A stretch of 64,000 nucleotides of DNA from Bradyrhizobium sp. ARR65 (lineage in GTDB: Bacteria > Pseudomonadota > Alphaproteobacteria > Rhizobiales > Xanthobacteraceae). The stretch is taken from positions 96,282 to 160,281 of the forward strand of contig NZ_AWZU01000014.1 in assembly GCF_000472385.1 (NCBI RefSeq), given 5' to 3'. How positions within the stretch are numbered: position 1 is the first letter of the stretch; each line of letters begins with the position of its first letter. Both the position numbers and the translations under genes were made by a program. Of the stretch, positions 43,289 to 51,655 are shown in pieces. Below the pieces are notes generated by a model, which did no database searches, was not told the origin of the DNA, and saw only the letters and a list, made by a program, of their open reading frames with translations.

Positions 43289-44099
43289 AAGCGAGTTCCT
43301 CCGTTGTGCTTTTGCTCAGGTCGGCTTTCAGGAAGGTCTCCGATTCCGGCAGAGCAAGATGAAACTCTGTGAGCGCTTCGACCTTGAGCCGGAGCGAAGC
43401 CGCTTCAAGATCAAGCAGGTGTCCGCCATGACAGCGGTCGCTCGAAAGAAAATGGAAATGATAACCCGCAACGCTGAAGGCACTCGAGAATCCTGGTGAC
43501 CACAGCCCAACCAGCGTTCCGTCAATGTCAGTGAAATCGAATTCGCTTTGAGCCTTCGCGGCCTCAACGAGGCGGGTTCCGGGCTGCGGCGGATTAACTG
43601 CGCGCGTGCGTATGCGACGGAAGTGCCCGTCTAGTCGCATTGCATAGAAGATATTCCCCGAGTTACGGAAGCGGTCACAGCAGCTTTCCAGCTCCTTGAA
43701 AGTCGCAACGGGACCAATGTCGGTTTCCATTTGAGGCGAGAAGCGGGTCACCACCGCGAATGGCGCGCCCGCTCCGGCCGTGGCTTCTGATACACGGCCG
43801 CTGCCTTGCACCTGGTAAGCTCGGCCATCAAGCACCACCATCTCGCCGTCCAGATGAGCGAACGTGCCAAGTCCGAAATCCCCGTGATCGAGGATCGATT
43901 CGACGCTCACTTCCCGATCGTAGACGCCCGCGACCAATGCACCGGAAGTGGAGACCTGGAATAGCGTGTGGACCTGTACACCGAGGAACTCCGACAACGC
44001 GGATGTGACCACCGACGACAAGCCTCGCCCCGATCTGACGATCTCCGCGTCCAACGCCAGCTTCAGAGATTCTGGAATAGTCGTTATCAGGTCAACCAT
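43269..44099 (-). CDS. alsD: Acetolactate decarboxylase with ribbon-helix-helix-like N-terminus (AlsD/BudA)
   Basis: A 276-residue protein from ATG 44099, with AAGGAG 7 bases before it. Residues about 43-270 are acetolactate decarboxylase: VHTLFQVSTSGALVAGVYD, GTFAHLDGEMVVLDGRAYQV, and the zinc-binding histidines in GYHFHFLSSDRCHGGHLLD. Residues 1-40 (TTIPESLKLALDAEIVRSGR then GLSSVVTSALSEFLG) look like a ribbon-helix-helix DNA-binding or dimerising unit, which standard AlsD lacks. It is the first gene of the alsDS pair. The family assignment is firm; the role of the N-terminal unit is open. Confidence 0.9.
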   Translation of the reverse strand: MVDLITTIPESLKLALDAEIVRSGRGLSSVVTSALSEFLGVQVHTLFQVSTSGALVAGVYDREVSVESILDHGDFGLGTFAHLDGEMVVLDGRAYQVQGSGRVSEATAGAGAPFAVVTRFSPQMETDIGPVATFKELESCCDRFRNSGNIFYAMRLDGHFRRIRTRAVNPPQPGTRLVEAAKAQSEFDFTDIDGTLVGLWSPGFSSAFSVAGYHFHFLSSDRCHGGHLLDLEAASLRLKVEALTEFHLALPESETFLKADLSKSTTEELAYAEQAH

Positions 44100-44424
44100 T
44101 CGCCAGCTCCTTGGACAGCAGCAACTAACGCTTCGACAAGTCCGAGCGGCATAACAGTACGGAGCGTCCGAGCAATCTTTCAAGATGCAACGCATTTGTT
44201 GGCGATGCACGACAGCTAATTCGACGCTGCATGTTCGACAATCGGGCCCGGGCCCGCGCAATTAGAGCGGAACCGCAATGCGCGCATTAGCGGGTTTGGC
44301 CAACTTCGAAGCCGACCCAACTGATGCAGCCAGCCAATTCGGCTGGTGCGACACGCGCGCTCAACTCGCAGCGGCACTAAGTCGAATGCTCGTGCTTCTG
44401 ACAACAAGGACCGTCGCGGCGATC
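44100..44424. other. Upstream region of alsDS, no gene recognised
   Basis: No supported frame. The alsDS promoter must lie here. A TTGG-N6-GCAA sequence at 44111-44124 overlaps the ribosome site and was not accepted as an FNR box. Confidence 0.35.
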
Positions 44425-44575
44425 CTGTCTGTCGATCTCATTAATGCGGTTTGCGCTTCGCCATTAATATGGAGTTTCACCTGTGAAGCGCCTGAATACG
44501 GCGGTGAAGTGCGCCTGGGTCCCGAAGCCGACGGCCAACCTGCAGAACGTACCGAACACCGGTGAGTTTTCGACT
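44425..44575 (-). pseudogene. AraC-family regulator, C-terminal HTH remnant with stop codon
   Basis: The minus strand reads AVGFGTQAHFTAVFRRFTGE and TPY, then TAA at 44464-44466, then WRSANRINEID in the same frame. GFGTQAHFTAVFRRxTGxTPxxWR is the second helix-turn-helix of AraC regulators, so the stop has replaced one codon (probably CAA). Upstream sequence does not continue the family. Only about 45 residues survive. Confidence 0.6.
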
Positions 44576-44677
44576 ATGCCACGCCACGATATCGTGTGAA
44601 CCGGCTTGCACCATTCTACAATCGGTTCGATATCAGATACCTTGGTATCTCCCCGTCGTGGCAATTATGAGCGCATT

Positions 44678-45064
44678 CTAAGCAGCGGTTCGCCGAAACG
44701 GTACTAGCGTGTCCGGATCGAGGACCGCGTAAAGACGACGCCAGGGCTGGCCGCCGAGCATCGTCCAGTTGTGACCGGCTCCGCTGGTGTCCTCAGTGAA
44801 AAGCACGTCACCCTGGCGAAGCGTGAATCGCCCATCTGGTGTTTCGAACTCCAGGGTACCGTTCAACGTGATGACAAGTTGCCGCGCGGCGTCCGGATGC
44901 CAACCGAGCTTCGGGTCCGTTTCGGTCTCCTGAAATGATGCTGCCCTGATCGCAAGCTTGCCGCTGAGCGCGTCGCCGTTCACACCGGGCTCGAGATCAA
45001 GAAAACCTTCTTCGAAATGCGATTTGCGATCGGCGCCTGTCCACAACTTGACGCAACGGATCAT
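44678..45064 (-). CDS. Cupin domain-containing protein
   Basis: A 128-residue small beta-barrel protein from ATG 45064 with AGGGAGCAAT upstream. Cupin features: GWHPDAARQLVITLNGTLEF (His and glycine turn) and GRFTLRQGDVLFTEDTSGAG, HNWTMLGG. The motif-1 metal pattern is incomplete (WHPDAARQ), so metal binding is uncertain. It resembles single-domain cupins of Bradyrhizobium with unknown substrates. It stands alone between AraC debris and the ABC transporter. Confidence 0.8.
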   Translation of the reverse strand: MIRCVKLWTGADRKSHFEEGFLDLEPGVNGDALSGKLAIRAASFQETETDPKLGWHPDAARQLVITLNGTLEFETPDGRFTLRQGDVLFTEDTSGAGHNWTMLGGQPWRRLYAVLDPDTLVPFRRTAA

Positions 45065-45420
45065 CGTGATTGCTCCCTGATATGCTGATCGATATCGACA
45101 AGTACTTCGCTCCCGGCGACATAGATGCGCGGCATCAAATGCACGAGCCAGAGCTGGGTCTACGCTGCCCAACGTCTGGTGGCCGGAACATCAACCTTGC
45201 CAAGACTGTCCGTTTTGTTGCCCACGCGTCCTCGACAGGCTGTCGGCGGCTGCCGGCCCTCGAACACAGTGGCATCCTACAGGCATTCCACGCTGCTGAC
45301 TTTCGCGAACGAATGTCGTTTGCGCATATGCATGTCCAGGAGGGATCGAGACGCCTGCGCTGTGAGCCGTGCAGCACATCGGGTACACGATCAGATTCGT
45401 CATTTAGCCTTCCACCAGCC
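45065..45420. other. Intergenic region, nothing recognised
   Basis: About 355 bases with several overlapping frames but no ribosome-site-supported start or recognisable product. It lies downstream of the ABC transporter operon and upstream of the cupin gene. Confidence 0.35.
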
Positions 45421-46188
45421 TCATCCCGGCAGGAAGGCGCTTTCGCCGCTGTCCCGGTCGTGAATGCGAGCAATCTTCGTGCCATAGAGCGCTTCGAGTT
45501 GCGCGCGATCGAGCACCGAATGGACCTCCCCGTCCGCAAGGCAAGTGCCGCCACGCAGGAGAAAGACTCGGTCGGCAGCGCGGAGTGCGTGGTTCGGATC
45601 ATGTGTCGTGAACAGCACGCCGTGCCCAGCAGCGCCAAGCTCGCGGATCTCACGCATCACGCGTCCCTGATTGCCGAAGTCGAGGCTCGCGGTCGGCTCA
45701 TCCAGCACCACAAATCGCGGCTCCTGCGCCAACGCTCGCGCCAGGATCGTGAGCTGTCGCTCCCCGCCTGAGATCTTGGTGTAGGGACGATCGGCCAGAT
45801 GCGCGATCCCGAGGCGCTCCAACATGCGCGCGGCGATCGCCCGATCTGCAGCGCTCGGCCGGCCGAACAGGCTGCCATGCGCGGTGCGTCCCATCAGCAC
45901 GACAGTCTCGACCGAAAAGGCAAAGACGGCCGCATGCGCTTGGGGAACGTAAGCGATGTGCTGGGCGCGCTCGCGGGCGGTGTATGCTGCGAGGGGCCGA
46001 TCACCCAACCGCACCTGGCCGCCAAGGGGCGATAAAAGGCCAAGCAGCGTCTTGAGCAGCGTGGTCTTGCCACCGCCGTTCGGACCCAAGAGCGCAAGCA
46101 CCTCGCCCGTCTTGAGCGAGATGTCGAGCTGGCTCCCGACCACGCGGTCGGGATAGCCGATCGTGAGATTGTGGCCCAAGAGCATCAT
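45421..46188 (-). CDS. ABC transporter ATP-binding protein (FecE/BtuD type)
   Basis: A 255-residue ATPase. Walker A GPNGGGKTT (residues 35-43), Q-loop YVPQAHAAVFAF, signature ISGGERQLTILARAL, Walker B RFVVLDEPTASLD and H-loop TTHDPNHAL. Its start overlaps the permease stop (ATGA), so the three genes form one operon. The BtuCD/FecCDE class carries iron chelates, cobalamin or, in the MolBC case, molybdate. Confidence 0.93.
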   Translation of the reverse strand: MMLLGHNLTIGYPDRVVGSQLDISLKTGEVLALLGPNGGGKTTLLKTLLGLLSPLGGQVRLGDRPLAAYTARERAQHIAYVPQAHAAVFAFSVETVVLMGRTAHGSLFGRPSAADRAIAARMLERLGIAHLADRPYTKISGGERQLTILARALAQEPRFVVLDEPTASLDFGNQGRVMREIRELGAAGHGVLFTTHDPNHALRAADRVFLLRGGTCLADGEVHSVLDRAQLEALYGTKIARIHDRDSGESAFLPG

Positions 46189-47204
46189 TCGACGGACCAC
46201 GTCTTGGAGACGCTCGCAAGCAGCCAGATGAAGAACGGCGTGCCGACTAGAGCGGTCAGGATGCCGAGCGGGATCTCGACCGCGGCGATGGTCCGGGCGA
46301 GTGTGTCGATCAGAAGTAAGAATCCGCCGCCGATCAGCGCCGCTGCCGGGATCAGCCGTCCGAAATCCGGTCCGACCAGCGTGCGGGCGATATGCGGAAC
46401 CACGAGACCGACCCAGCCGATGATACCCGCAGTCGCGACGCTTGCCGAAGTGACGAGCGTTGCCGCGGCGATGATGGCGATCCGCAAGGGACCGGTCGCC
46501 ACGCCGAGCGCACGCGCCTCTTCGTCCGGCAGCGACATCACGTTCATGCGCCAACGCAGCGCAAACAGGGCCAGCGTGCCGAGCGCAACGGGGCCAAAGA
46601 GCGGGATGAGATCGGCCGGTCCGGTCGCAGCCAGGCTGCCGAGCAGCCAGAAGGTCATGGCAGGAAGCTGGTTATAGGGATCGGCCAGATACTTGATCAG
46701 GCCGACACCTGCGCCGAGCAGCGCGCCGATCACGACGCCGGCGAGCACCAAAACGAGGACGGGGTCCCGCGCGCGCACCGCTGATCCGACCGTATAGACA
46801 GCGGCGACAGCGGCCAGCCCGCCGGCAAACGCCAGCGCCTGGATCGCGAACACGCCGAGCGAGACAAAGATGCCGAGCACGGCCCCGAGCGCCGCGCCGG
46901 ACGAGGCGCCGAGAATGTCGGGAGAGACGAGTGGATTGCGAAACAGCCCTTGGAACGCGGTGCCGGCGACGGCAAGTGCCGCTCCTACGAGACTCGCCGC
47001 AACGACGCGCGGGCCGCGCACGTACCAGATCACATTCTCGACCGCAGGCGCGACGTCGGCCGCGCGGCCGGTCAGCTTGGCGCTCACGACCGCGAAGAGT
47101 TCGCCGATACTGACGGGATAGCGCCCGACCGTGAATGCGAGCAACAGTCCCGCAACAAGGACCAGGAACGAGATCAGCAAACCGGGTGCGCTGGAGCGAG
47201 CCAT
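46185..47204 (-). CDS. ABC transporter permease, FecCD/BtuC type
   Basis: A 339-residue permease of about ten helices. Family landmarks: FTVGRYPVSIGELFAVVSAK, RGPRVVAASLVGAALAVAGT, FQGLFRNPLVSPDILGASSG and the ATPase contact with DEEARALGVATG, then GIIGWVGLVVPHIARTLVG. It sits 12 bases after the binding-protein gene. Substrate class as for the partner genes. Confidence 0.94.
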   Translation of the reverse strand: MARSSAPGLLISFLVLVAGLLLAFTVGRYPVSIGELFAVVSAKLTGRAADVAPAVENVIWYVRGPRVVAASLVGAALAVAGTAFQGLFRNPLVSPDILGASSGAALGAVLGIFVSLGVFAIQALAFAGGLAAVAAVYTVGSAVRARDPVLVLVLAGVVIGALLGAGVGLIKYLADPYNQLPAMTFWLLGSLAATGPADLIPLFGPVALGTLALFALRWRMNVMSLPDEEARALGVATGPLRIAIIAAATLVTSASVATAGIIGWVGLVVPHIARTLVGPDFGRLIPAAALIGGGFLLLIDTLARTIAAVEIPLGILTALVGTPFFIWLLASVSKTWSVE

Positions 47205-47216
47205 TGCCGCAAGCCA

Positions 47217-48236
47217 TCATCCGCGGCCTTCGAGCACACGATCGATATCGGCGTCCGACGGGCTCACATGATAGAACCTCGAATAGAAGTCGCGCGTCAG
47301 TGCGCGGATATCTTCATCGAAATGACCGGGATAGAAGATCCTGGCCAGCCACCAGAGCCCGATCAGCCGGTTCACGGACGGCGGGAAGTCGACCCAGCCG
47401 AAGGGAAGCTTTGGGGACAGGTAGACGCGACCAGCGCGGACCGCTTCGGCCTGTGCCCATTGCGGATCGCTCCGCACGCCATCAGCGAAGTCGCGATCGA
47501 TGGTGACGATCACCTGCGGATTCCATACGAGCACCTGCTCCATCGAGACCGTGGCAAGCCCACCCTGGCGCTCGGCGGCAACGTTGCGTGCGCCGAGGAA
47601 CTCGATGGTCTCGACATTGATCGAGCCGCCGAGTCCCGTCTCGAGGCCACGCGGTCCACGCGCGTAATAGACACGCGGCCGCTGATCTTGCGCAATCTCA
47701 TTGACCCGCGCCTTGATCGTCGAGAGCGTCTTTTCCGTGTAGGCCGCGAGCGGCTCCGCATCGCGGTGGGTCAACGCGCCCAACTGCCGATAAGTCGACG
47801 CCGTAGCCTCAAAGCGGCCGTCAAGCAGCGCATAAGGAATTCCGGTCTGCTCCTGCACCCGCGCCGCGAGAGAGGCAAAGGTCGGCGTGGTCGAGCCGAT
47901 ATCGAGGATGAGATCGGGTTTGAGCGCCAGCACAGATTCGAGGTTGGCGGTGTTGCCGCGACCTGTGAGACGCCCCACCTCGGGACGAGCGCAAACATCC
48001 GGCAGCATGAACGCGCATTCTTCCGCCCGGTTGGCGCGCGGCCATCCAAGCAGCAGGTCCGGTGCGAGGGTGTAGAGCATGATTGCTGCCGGGGGTCCTG
48101 CAGGGAACACGCGAGCCACAGTATTGGGGATGGTGATGGTGCGGCCGGCCGCATCTGTGATGATGGCTGCACGCGCGACCGGCGGCACCAACAGGGCGGC
48201 AGAAGCGGCAAGCAGGGCACGACGCGTAAGGCTCAT
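47217..48236 (-). CDS. ABC transporter substrate-binding protein (FecB/BtuF fold)
   Basis: A 339-residue periplasmic protein. Signal peptide with twin arginine MSLTRRALLAASAALLVPPV cut after ARA. The type III binding-protein fold is seen in ITDAAGRTITIPNTVARVF, LALKPDLILDIGS and WNPQVIVTIDRDFADG. ATG 48236 gives the signal peptide at the N-terminus; the frame continues upstream without a start of similar quality. Iron-chelate, cobalamin or oxyanion binding are all possible. The surrounding molybdate-type regulators make molybdate or tungstate worth testing. Confidence 0.9.
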   Translation of the reverse strand: MSLTRRALLAASAALLVPPVARAAIITDAAGRTITIPNTVARVFPAGPPAAIMLYTLAPDLLLGWPRANRAEECAFMLPDVCARPEVGRLTGRGNTANLESVLALKPDLILDIGSTTPTFASLAARVQEQTGIPYALLDGRFEATASTYRQLGALTHRDAEPLAAYTEKTLSTIKARVNEIAQDQRPRVYYARGPRGLETGLGGSINVETIEFLGARNVAAERQGGLATVSMEQVLVWNPQVIVTIDRDFADGVRSDPQWAQAEAVRAGRVYLSPKLPFGWVDFPPSVNRLIGLWWLARIFYPGHFDEDIRALTRDFYSRFYHVSPSDADIDRVLEGRG

Positions 48237-48500
48237 CGGCCAAGGTCCATGATGGATTGCCTCGATCCCCTGATCGCCTGCACAATACTCCCCTTCAGCA
48301 TGTCGCCCGCTGCCCCATATTCTACTGCCTCCCGGGCGAGACACAAACGTCGAACAGTTCACGCCGGTCTGAATCCGGCATTGGGACCATGCGTCGCGGG
48401 TTGGCAACAGCCGTTTCGCAGGCGCGAAAGTCCGATCCACACTCACTGGCGTCGGCCGCGCCGATTGGAAAGTCCGCATGTCCAGGCCTTGGTCAAGCGG
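48237..48500. other. Leader region of the FecBCD-type operon
   Basis: 264 bases upstream of the binding-protein gene on the minus strand. It contains a GCCGG-ATTCAGA-CCGGC stem around 48368-48384. I looked for cobalamin and molybdenum-cofactor riboswitch cores and saw neither. Promoter and operator are not identified. Confidence 0.35.
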
Positions 48501-48746
48501 CTATTTCCGACCGCGCTTGACCTCCTTCGGACGAAGTGCCGCCGCCTCCTCCATCAGCTTGGCGGTGCAGCTGTAGCAAACAAGTGCGCACTCATCGGAC
48601 ACAAGGCCTAGCGCAGGGTTCAATCCGACCGAGATGTCCTGATCGGATACGCTTGCAATTACGCCATTGCAGCAGAAGCATCTCTGCCACTTTTTTGAAC
48701 CGGGTTCCTCCGCGATCTCCCCATTGTCGGCTCTGGCAGCGCTCAT
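48501..48746 (-). CDS. Small CxxC zinc-finger-like protein, hypothetical
   Basis: An 81-residue product from ATG 48746. Two cysteine pairs, RCFCCNGVI and LVCYSCTAKLMEEA, about 37 residues apart could bind one zinc. Between them is SVGLNPALGLVSDECAL. The tail is basic (KEVKRGRK). GAGG lies 10 bases upstream. A longer frame exists but its first 37 residues look non-coding. It lies upstream of the ABC operon on the same strand. Function unknown. Confidence 0.6.
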   Translation of the reverse strand: MSAARADNGEIAEEPGSKKWQRCFCCNGVIASVSDQDISVGLNPALGLVSDECALVCYSCTAKLMEEAAALRPKEVKRGRK

Positions 48747-48917
48747 CTCAGGCAATCCTCTCTGCACGCCTTTCGCATCGCTGTATTTTATTGTATATAT
48801 CGAACGCGACAAGGCAGTTGGGAGGAAATCAAGGCAGGAGTGCAGCAAGCCCGTCATTACTGATGATCGTCCCTTGATCCTGCCTTGTCCAGGTCATGTG
48901 CATCAGGGATATCAATC

Positions 48918-49930
48918 ATGAAACAAAAACACGGCGCCGCTTCACAGTCGCTCGTACAGGGAGACCCGCTCAAGGACCGCCGCGCGCATTCGCTGCGTGC
49001 AATCGGATTGGCCCTCATCTTCAGCATTGCGTCGGGAGGCCTGGCGCGCGCCGAGACGCCAGCGCGCGGACTTCCAGACAAGAGCTTTCCGGAAAGCGTG
49101 ACATCCACGCGCGACGGCGCCCTTTATGTCGGCAGCTTCAATCTTGGCGGCGTGCTTAAGATTGCGCCCGATGGAAAGACCGAGCAGCTTGTCAAGCCTG
49201 GTGCCAACGGTAGCCGCTCAACGCTCGGTGTTCTCGCCGACGAGAAGAGCGGCACGCTCTATGTCTGCTCCAACGATCTCAGCGCCATGGGCGTCGAAGG
49301 TCCGGGCGATGGCAAGGGCGCGTCGCTGAAGACCTTCGATCTCCAAACCGGCGCGGCAAAGGGCAGCTTTGCACTCAAGGATCCTAAATCTTTCTGCAAC
49401 GACATCGCGCTCGGCAGCGATGGTACCGCCTATGTGACCGACTCCTTTGCGCCCTATGTGTACAACCTTAAACCCGGCGCCACCGCGCTCGATGTCTGGG
49501 CGAGCGACCCGGCGCTGGCGCCCGCAAAGGACGGCGTCGGACTTGACGGCATCGCAGCGGGGCGGACGGCGATCTCTATGTCACCACCTACATTCCGGCG
49601 AAGCTGTTCCGGATCGCGGTCAAGGATGGCAAGGCAGGCAGCGTCACCGAGCTGAAGCCGTCCCGCGCGCTGGATCATGCAGATGCGATGCGCGCGTTTG
49701 GTGGCGGCTTCCTGCTGATTGAAGGCGCGGGCCGGCTGGACCGAGTGACGATCAAGGGCGACGAGGCAGAGGTCGAAATCATCAAGGACGGCTTTGCCGA
49801 GCCGGTTTCGGTGACCGAGGTTGACGATACCGGCTGGGTCGCGGAAGGCAAACTGTCCTATCTGATCGGCGACAACAAAAAGAAGGACCCCGGTCCGTTC
49901 GCGCTCAAGCCGATGGCGCTGCCGAAGTAA
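48918..49930 (+). pseudogene. SMP-30/gluconolactonase-like beta-propeller protein, frameshifted
   Basis: Exported six-bladed propeller of the SMP-30/strictosidine-synthase group. Signal region SLRAIGLALIFSIASGGLARA, then GLPDKSFPESVTSTRDGALY, DLSAMGVEGPGDGKGA and SFCNDIALGSDGTAYVTDSF. At the G run 49559-49562 one base is missing. Restoring it joins DGIAAG to ADGDLYVTTYIPAKLFRIAV and the second part (MRAFGGGFLLIEGAGRLDRV ... ALPK), giving 337 residues. It is thus either a recent pseudogene or an assembly error. It may act with the neighbouring aldehyde dehydrogenase, but that is guesswork. Confidence 0.75.
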
Positions 49931-50048
49931 CCAGGGGGGCGACCACGTCGTCCCGCCGAGGCAGCTTGCGCCGATGACGCGGGCTCTTGAGGCTCGCGTC
50001 ATCCGTGCTCAGGCCGCTATTGCGCTGCCTTACGCAGACTTCGCGCCA

Positions 50049-51539
50049 TCACACGTTGAGGTTCATCCAGATCGCTTTCGGCTCGGTGAAATTCTCGATC
50101 GCCGCCGTTCCATGCTCGCGTCCCAGGCCAGAGTCGCGCTCACCGCCCCACGGCAACCGCACATCGGTGTAGCCGTAGGTATTGATCCAAACCGTGCCGG
50201 CCCTTGCTTTCCTGGCAAAGCGCTGGACACGGCCGATATCGCGGCTCCAGACGCCGGCGGCCAGGCTATAGGCCGTGCCATTGGCGATCCTCAGCGCATC
50301 GGCTTCGTCCTTGAATTTGATGACACTGACCACGGGGCCGAAGATTTCCTCTTGGGAGATCCGCATCTCGTGCTCGACATTGGCAAACACCGCCGGGCTG
50401 ATGAAATAGCCACGGTTGCCGACGCGCTCGCCACCGGTTGTGAGGAAGGCACCTTCCTTACGGCCAATCGCGACATAATCGAGAATCGATTTCATCTGCT
50501 TCTCGGAAATGACTGGTCCGAGCACAGTGGTGCGATCGGCAGGATCGCCCATCCGGATCGCCTTCGCGCGCGCAGTCAGTCGCTCGACCACTTCGTCGTA
50601 AACCGCTTCCTGGACCAGCACGCGCGAGCCAGCCGAGCATACCTGCCCCGCGTTGAAGAAGATGCCTGCCGCCGCGGCCTTGGAAGCCGCATCGAGATCT
50701 GCGTCATCGAAGATGACATTGGCGGACTTGCCGCCAAGCTCGAGAGAGACGCGCTTGAAGTTGCTTGCCGCCCCCTTCATGATACCGCGCCCCACCCCCG
50801 GCGACCCCGTGAAGGTCACCTTGTCGACGTCCGGGTGATTGACCAACGCCTCGCCTACGGTGCGTCCGGGACCGGTAACGACGTTGAGCACACCAGGCGG
50901 CAGGCCCGCTTCGAGCGCCAGCTCGCCGATACGCAACGCGGACAGCGATGTCAGCTCGGCCGGCTTCATCACGACCGTGCAGCCACAGGCGAGTGCCGGC
51001 GCCAGCTTCCACATCCCGATCATCAGCGGAAAATTCCAAGGCACGATCGCGGCGACCACGCCGACTGGCTCGCGCACCGTGTAGGTCAGCGCATCGTCGC
51101 GCGTCGAAACGACGTCGCCGCTGATCTTGTCGGCCCAACCGGCATAGTAAGTCAGCGTATCGACTGCAGCAGGAAAATCCTGGCGCAACACCGCAGCAAC
51201 CGGCTTGCCTGCATCGAGGCTTTCGAGCTCGACGATTTCATCGGCATGCCGCTTCAACAGCTCGGCCCATTTGAGCAGGATATGGCCGCGCTCGGCGGCG
51301 CGCATGGTGCGCCAGGGGCCCTCGAACGCGCGACGCGCCGCAGCCACCGCGGCATCGGCGTCCACCTCATTACCTTCGGCAATCGAGGCGATGACCTGCT
51401 CTGTCGCCGGATTGATCGATGCGAAGGTTCGGCCCGAGGCCGATGCAAGGCGGCGGCCGTCGATGAGAAGCAGCTGGGGCTTCTCCAGAAACTCTGCGGC
51501 CGGTGTCTCGCGAGAATAGTCATATGCAATCGACATCAT
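50049..51539 (-). CDS. Aldehyde dehydrogenase family protein
   Basis: NAD(P)-dependent ALDH of 496 residues. Cofactor and active-site landmarks: AIVPWNFPLMIGMWKLAPAL, the catalytic glutamate in SLELGGKSANVIFDDADL, the catalytic cysteine in FFNAGQVCSAGSRVLVQ, and C-terminal GRVQRFARKARAGTVWINTY. GGAGG lies directly upstream. It is divergent from the HTH-PBP regulator at 51656 with 116 bases between, suggesting it is a target. Closest by eye to betaine/phenylacetaldehyde-type members; substrate unproven. Confidence 0.93.
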   Translation of the reverse strand: MMSIAYDYSRETPAAEFLEKPQLLLIDGRRLASASGRTFASINPATEQVIASIAEGNEVDADAAVAAARRAFEGPWRTMRAAERGHILLKWAELLKRHADEIVELESLDAGKPVAAVLRQDFPAAVDTLTYYAGWADKISGDVVSTRDDALTYTVREPVGVVAAIVPWNFPLMIGMWKLAPALACGCTVVMKPAELTSLSALRIGELALEAGLPPGVLNVVTGPGRTVGEALVNHPDVDKVTFTGSPGVGRGIMKGAASNFKRVSLELGGKSANVIFDDADLDAASKAAAAGIFFNAGQVCSAGSRVLVQEAVYDEVVERLTARAKAIRMGDPADRTTVLGPVISEKQMKSILDYVAIGRKEGAFLTTGGERVGNRGYFISPAVFANVEHEMRISQEEIFGPVVSVIKFKDEADALRIANGTAYSLAAGVWSRDIGRVQRFARKARAGTVWINTYGYTDVRLPWGGERDSGLGREHGTAAIENFTEPKAIWMNLNV

Positions 51540-51624
51540 ATTTCCTCCGAGTGCGGTGATTTAAGGTAGGAGGATCTTTCCGTTCGTAAATATGATATTG
51601 TGTGCCTATGGATCCACCCCCATA

Positions 51625-51642
51625 TATGAAATCAACTTCATA
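51625..51642. promoter_or_regulatory. Inverted repeat, candidate operator between ALDH and regulator
   Basis: TATGAA-ATCAAC-TTCATA is a perfect 6-base inverted repeat with a 6-base spacer, 14 bases before the regulator start and 86 before the ALDH start, inside an AT-rich patch. It is suited to an autoregulatory site. Confidence 0.5.
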
Positions 51643-51655
51643 AATCGGCGCAATC

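Noticed and set aside
44111..44124. FNR-type box TTGG-N6-GCAA before alsD
   Set aside because: It overlaps the alsD ribosome site and mismatches the consensus.
48320..48392. Leader peptide reading MVPMPDSDRRELFDVCVSPG on the minus strand
   Set aside because: No ribosome binding site and no regulatory structure to support attenuation.
48237..48500. Cobalamin or molybdenum-cofactor riboswitch upstream of the FecB-type gene
   Set aside because: A GCCGG...CCGGC stem is present, but the conserved cobalamin core and the Moco-RNA core could not be found.
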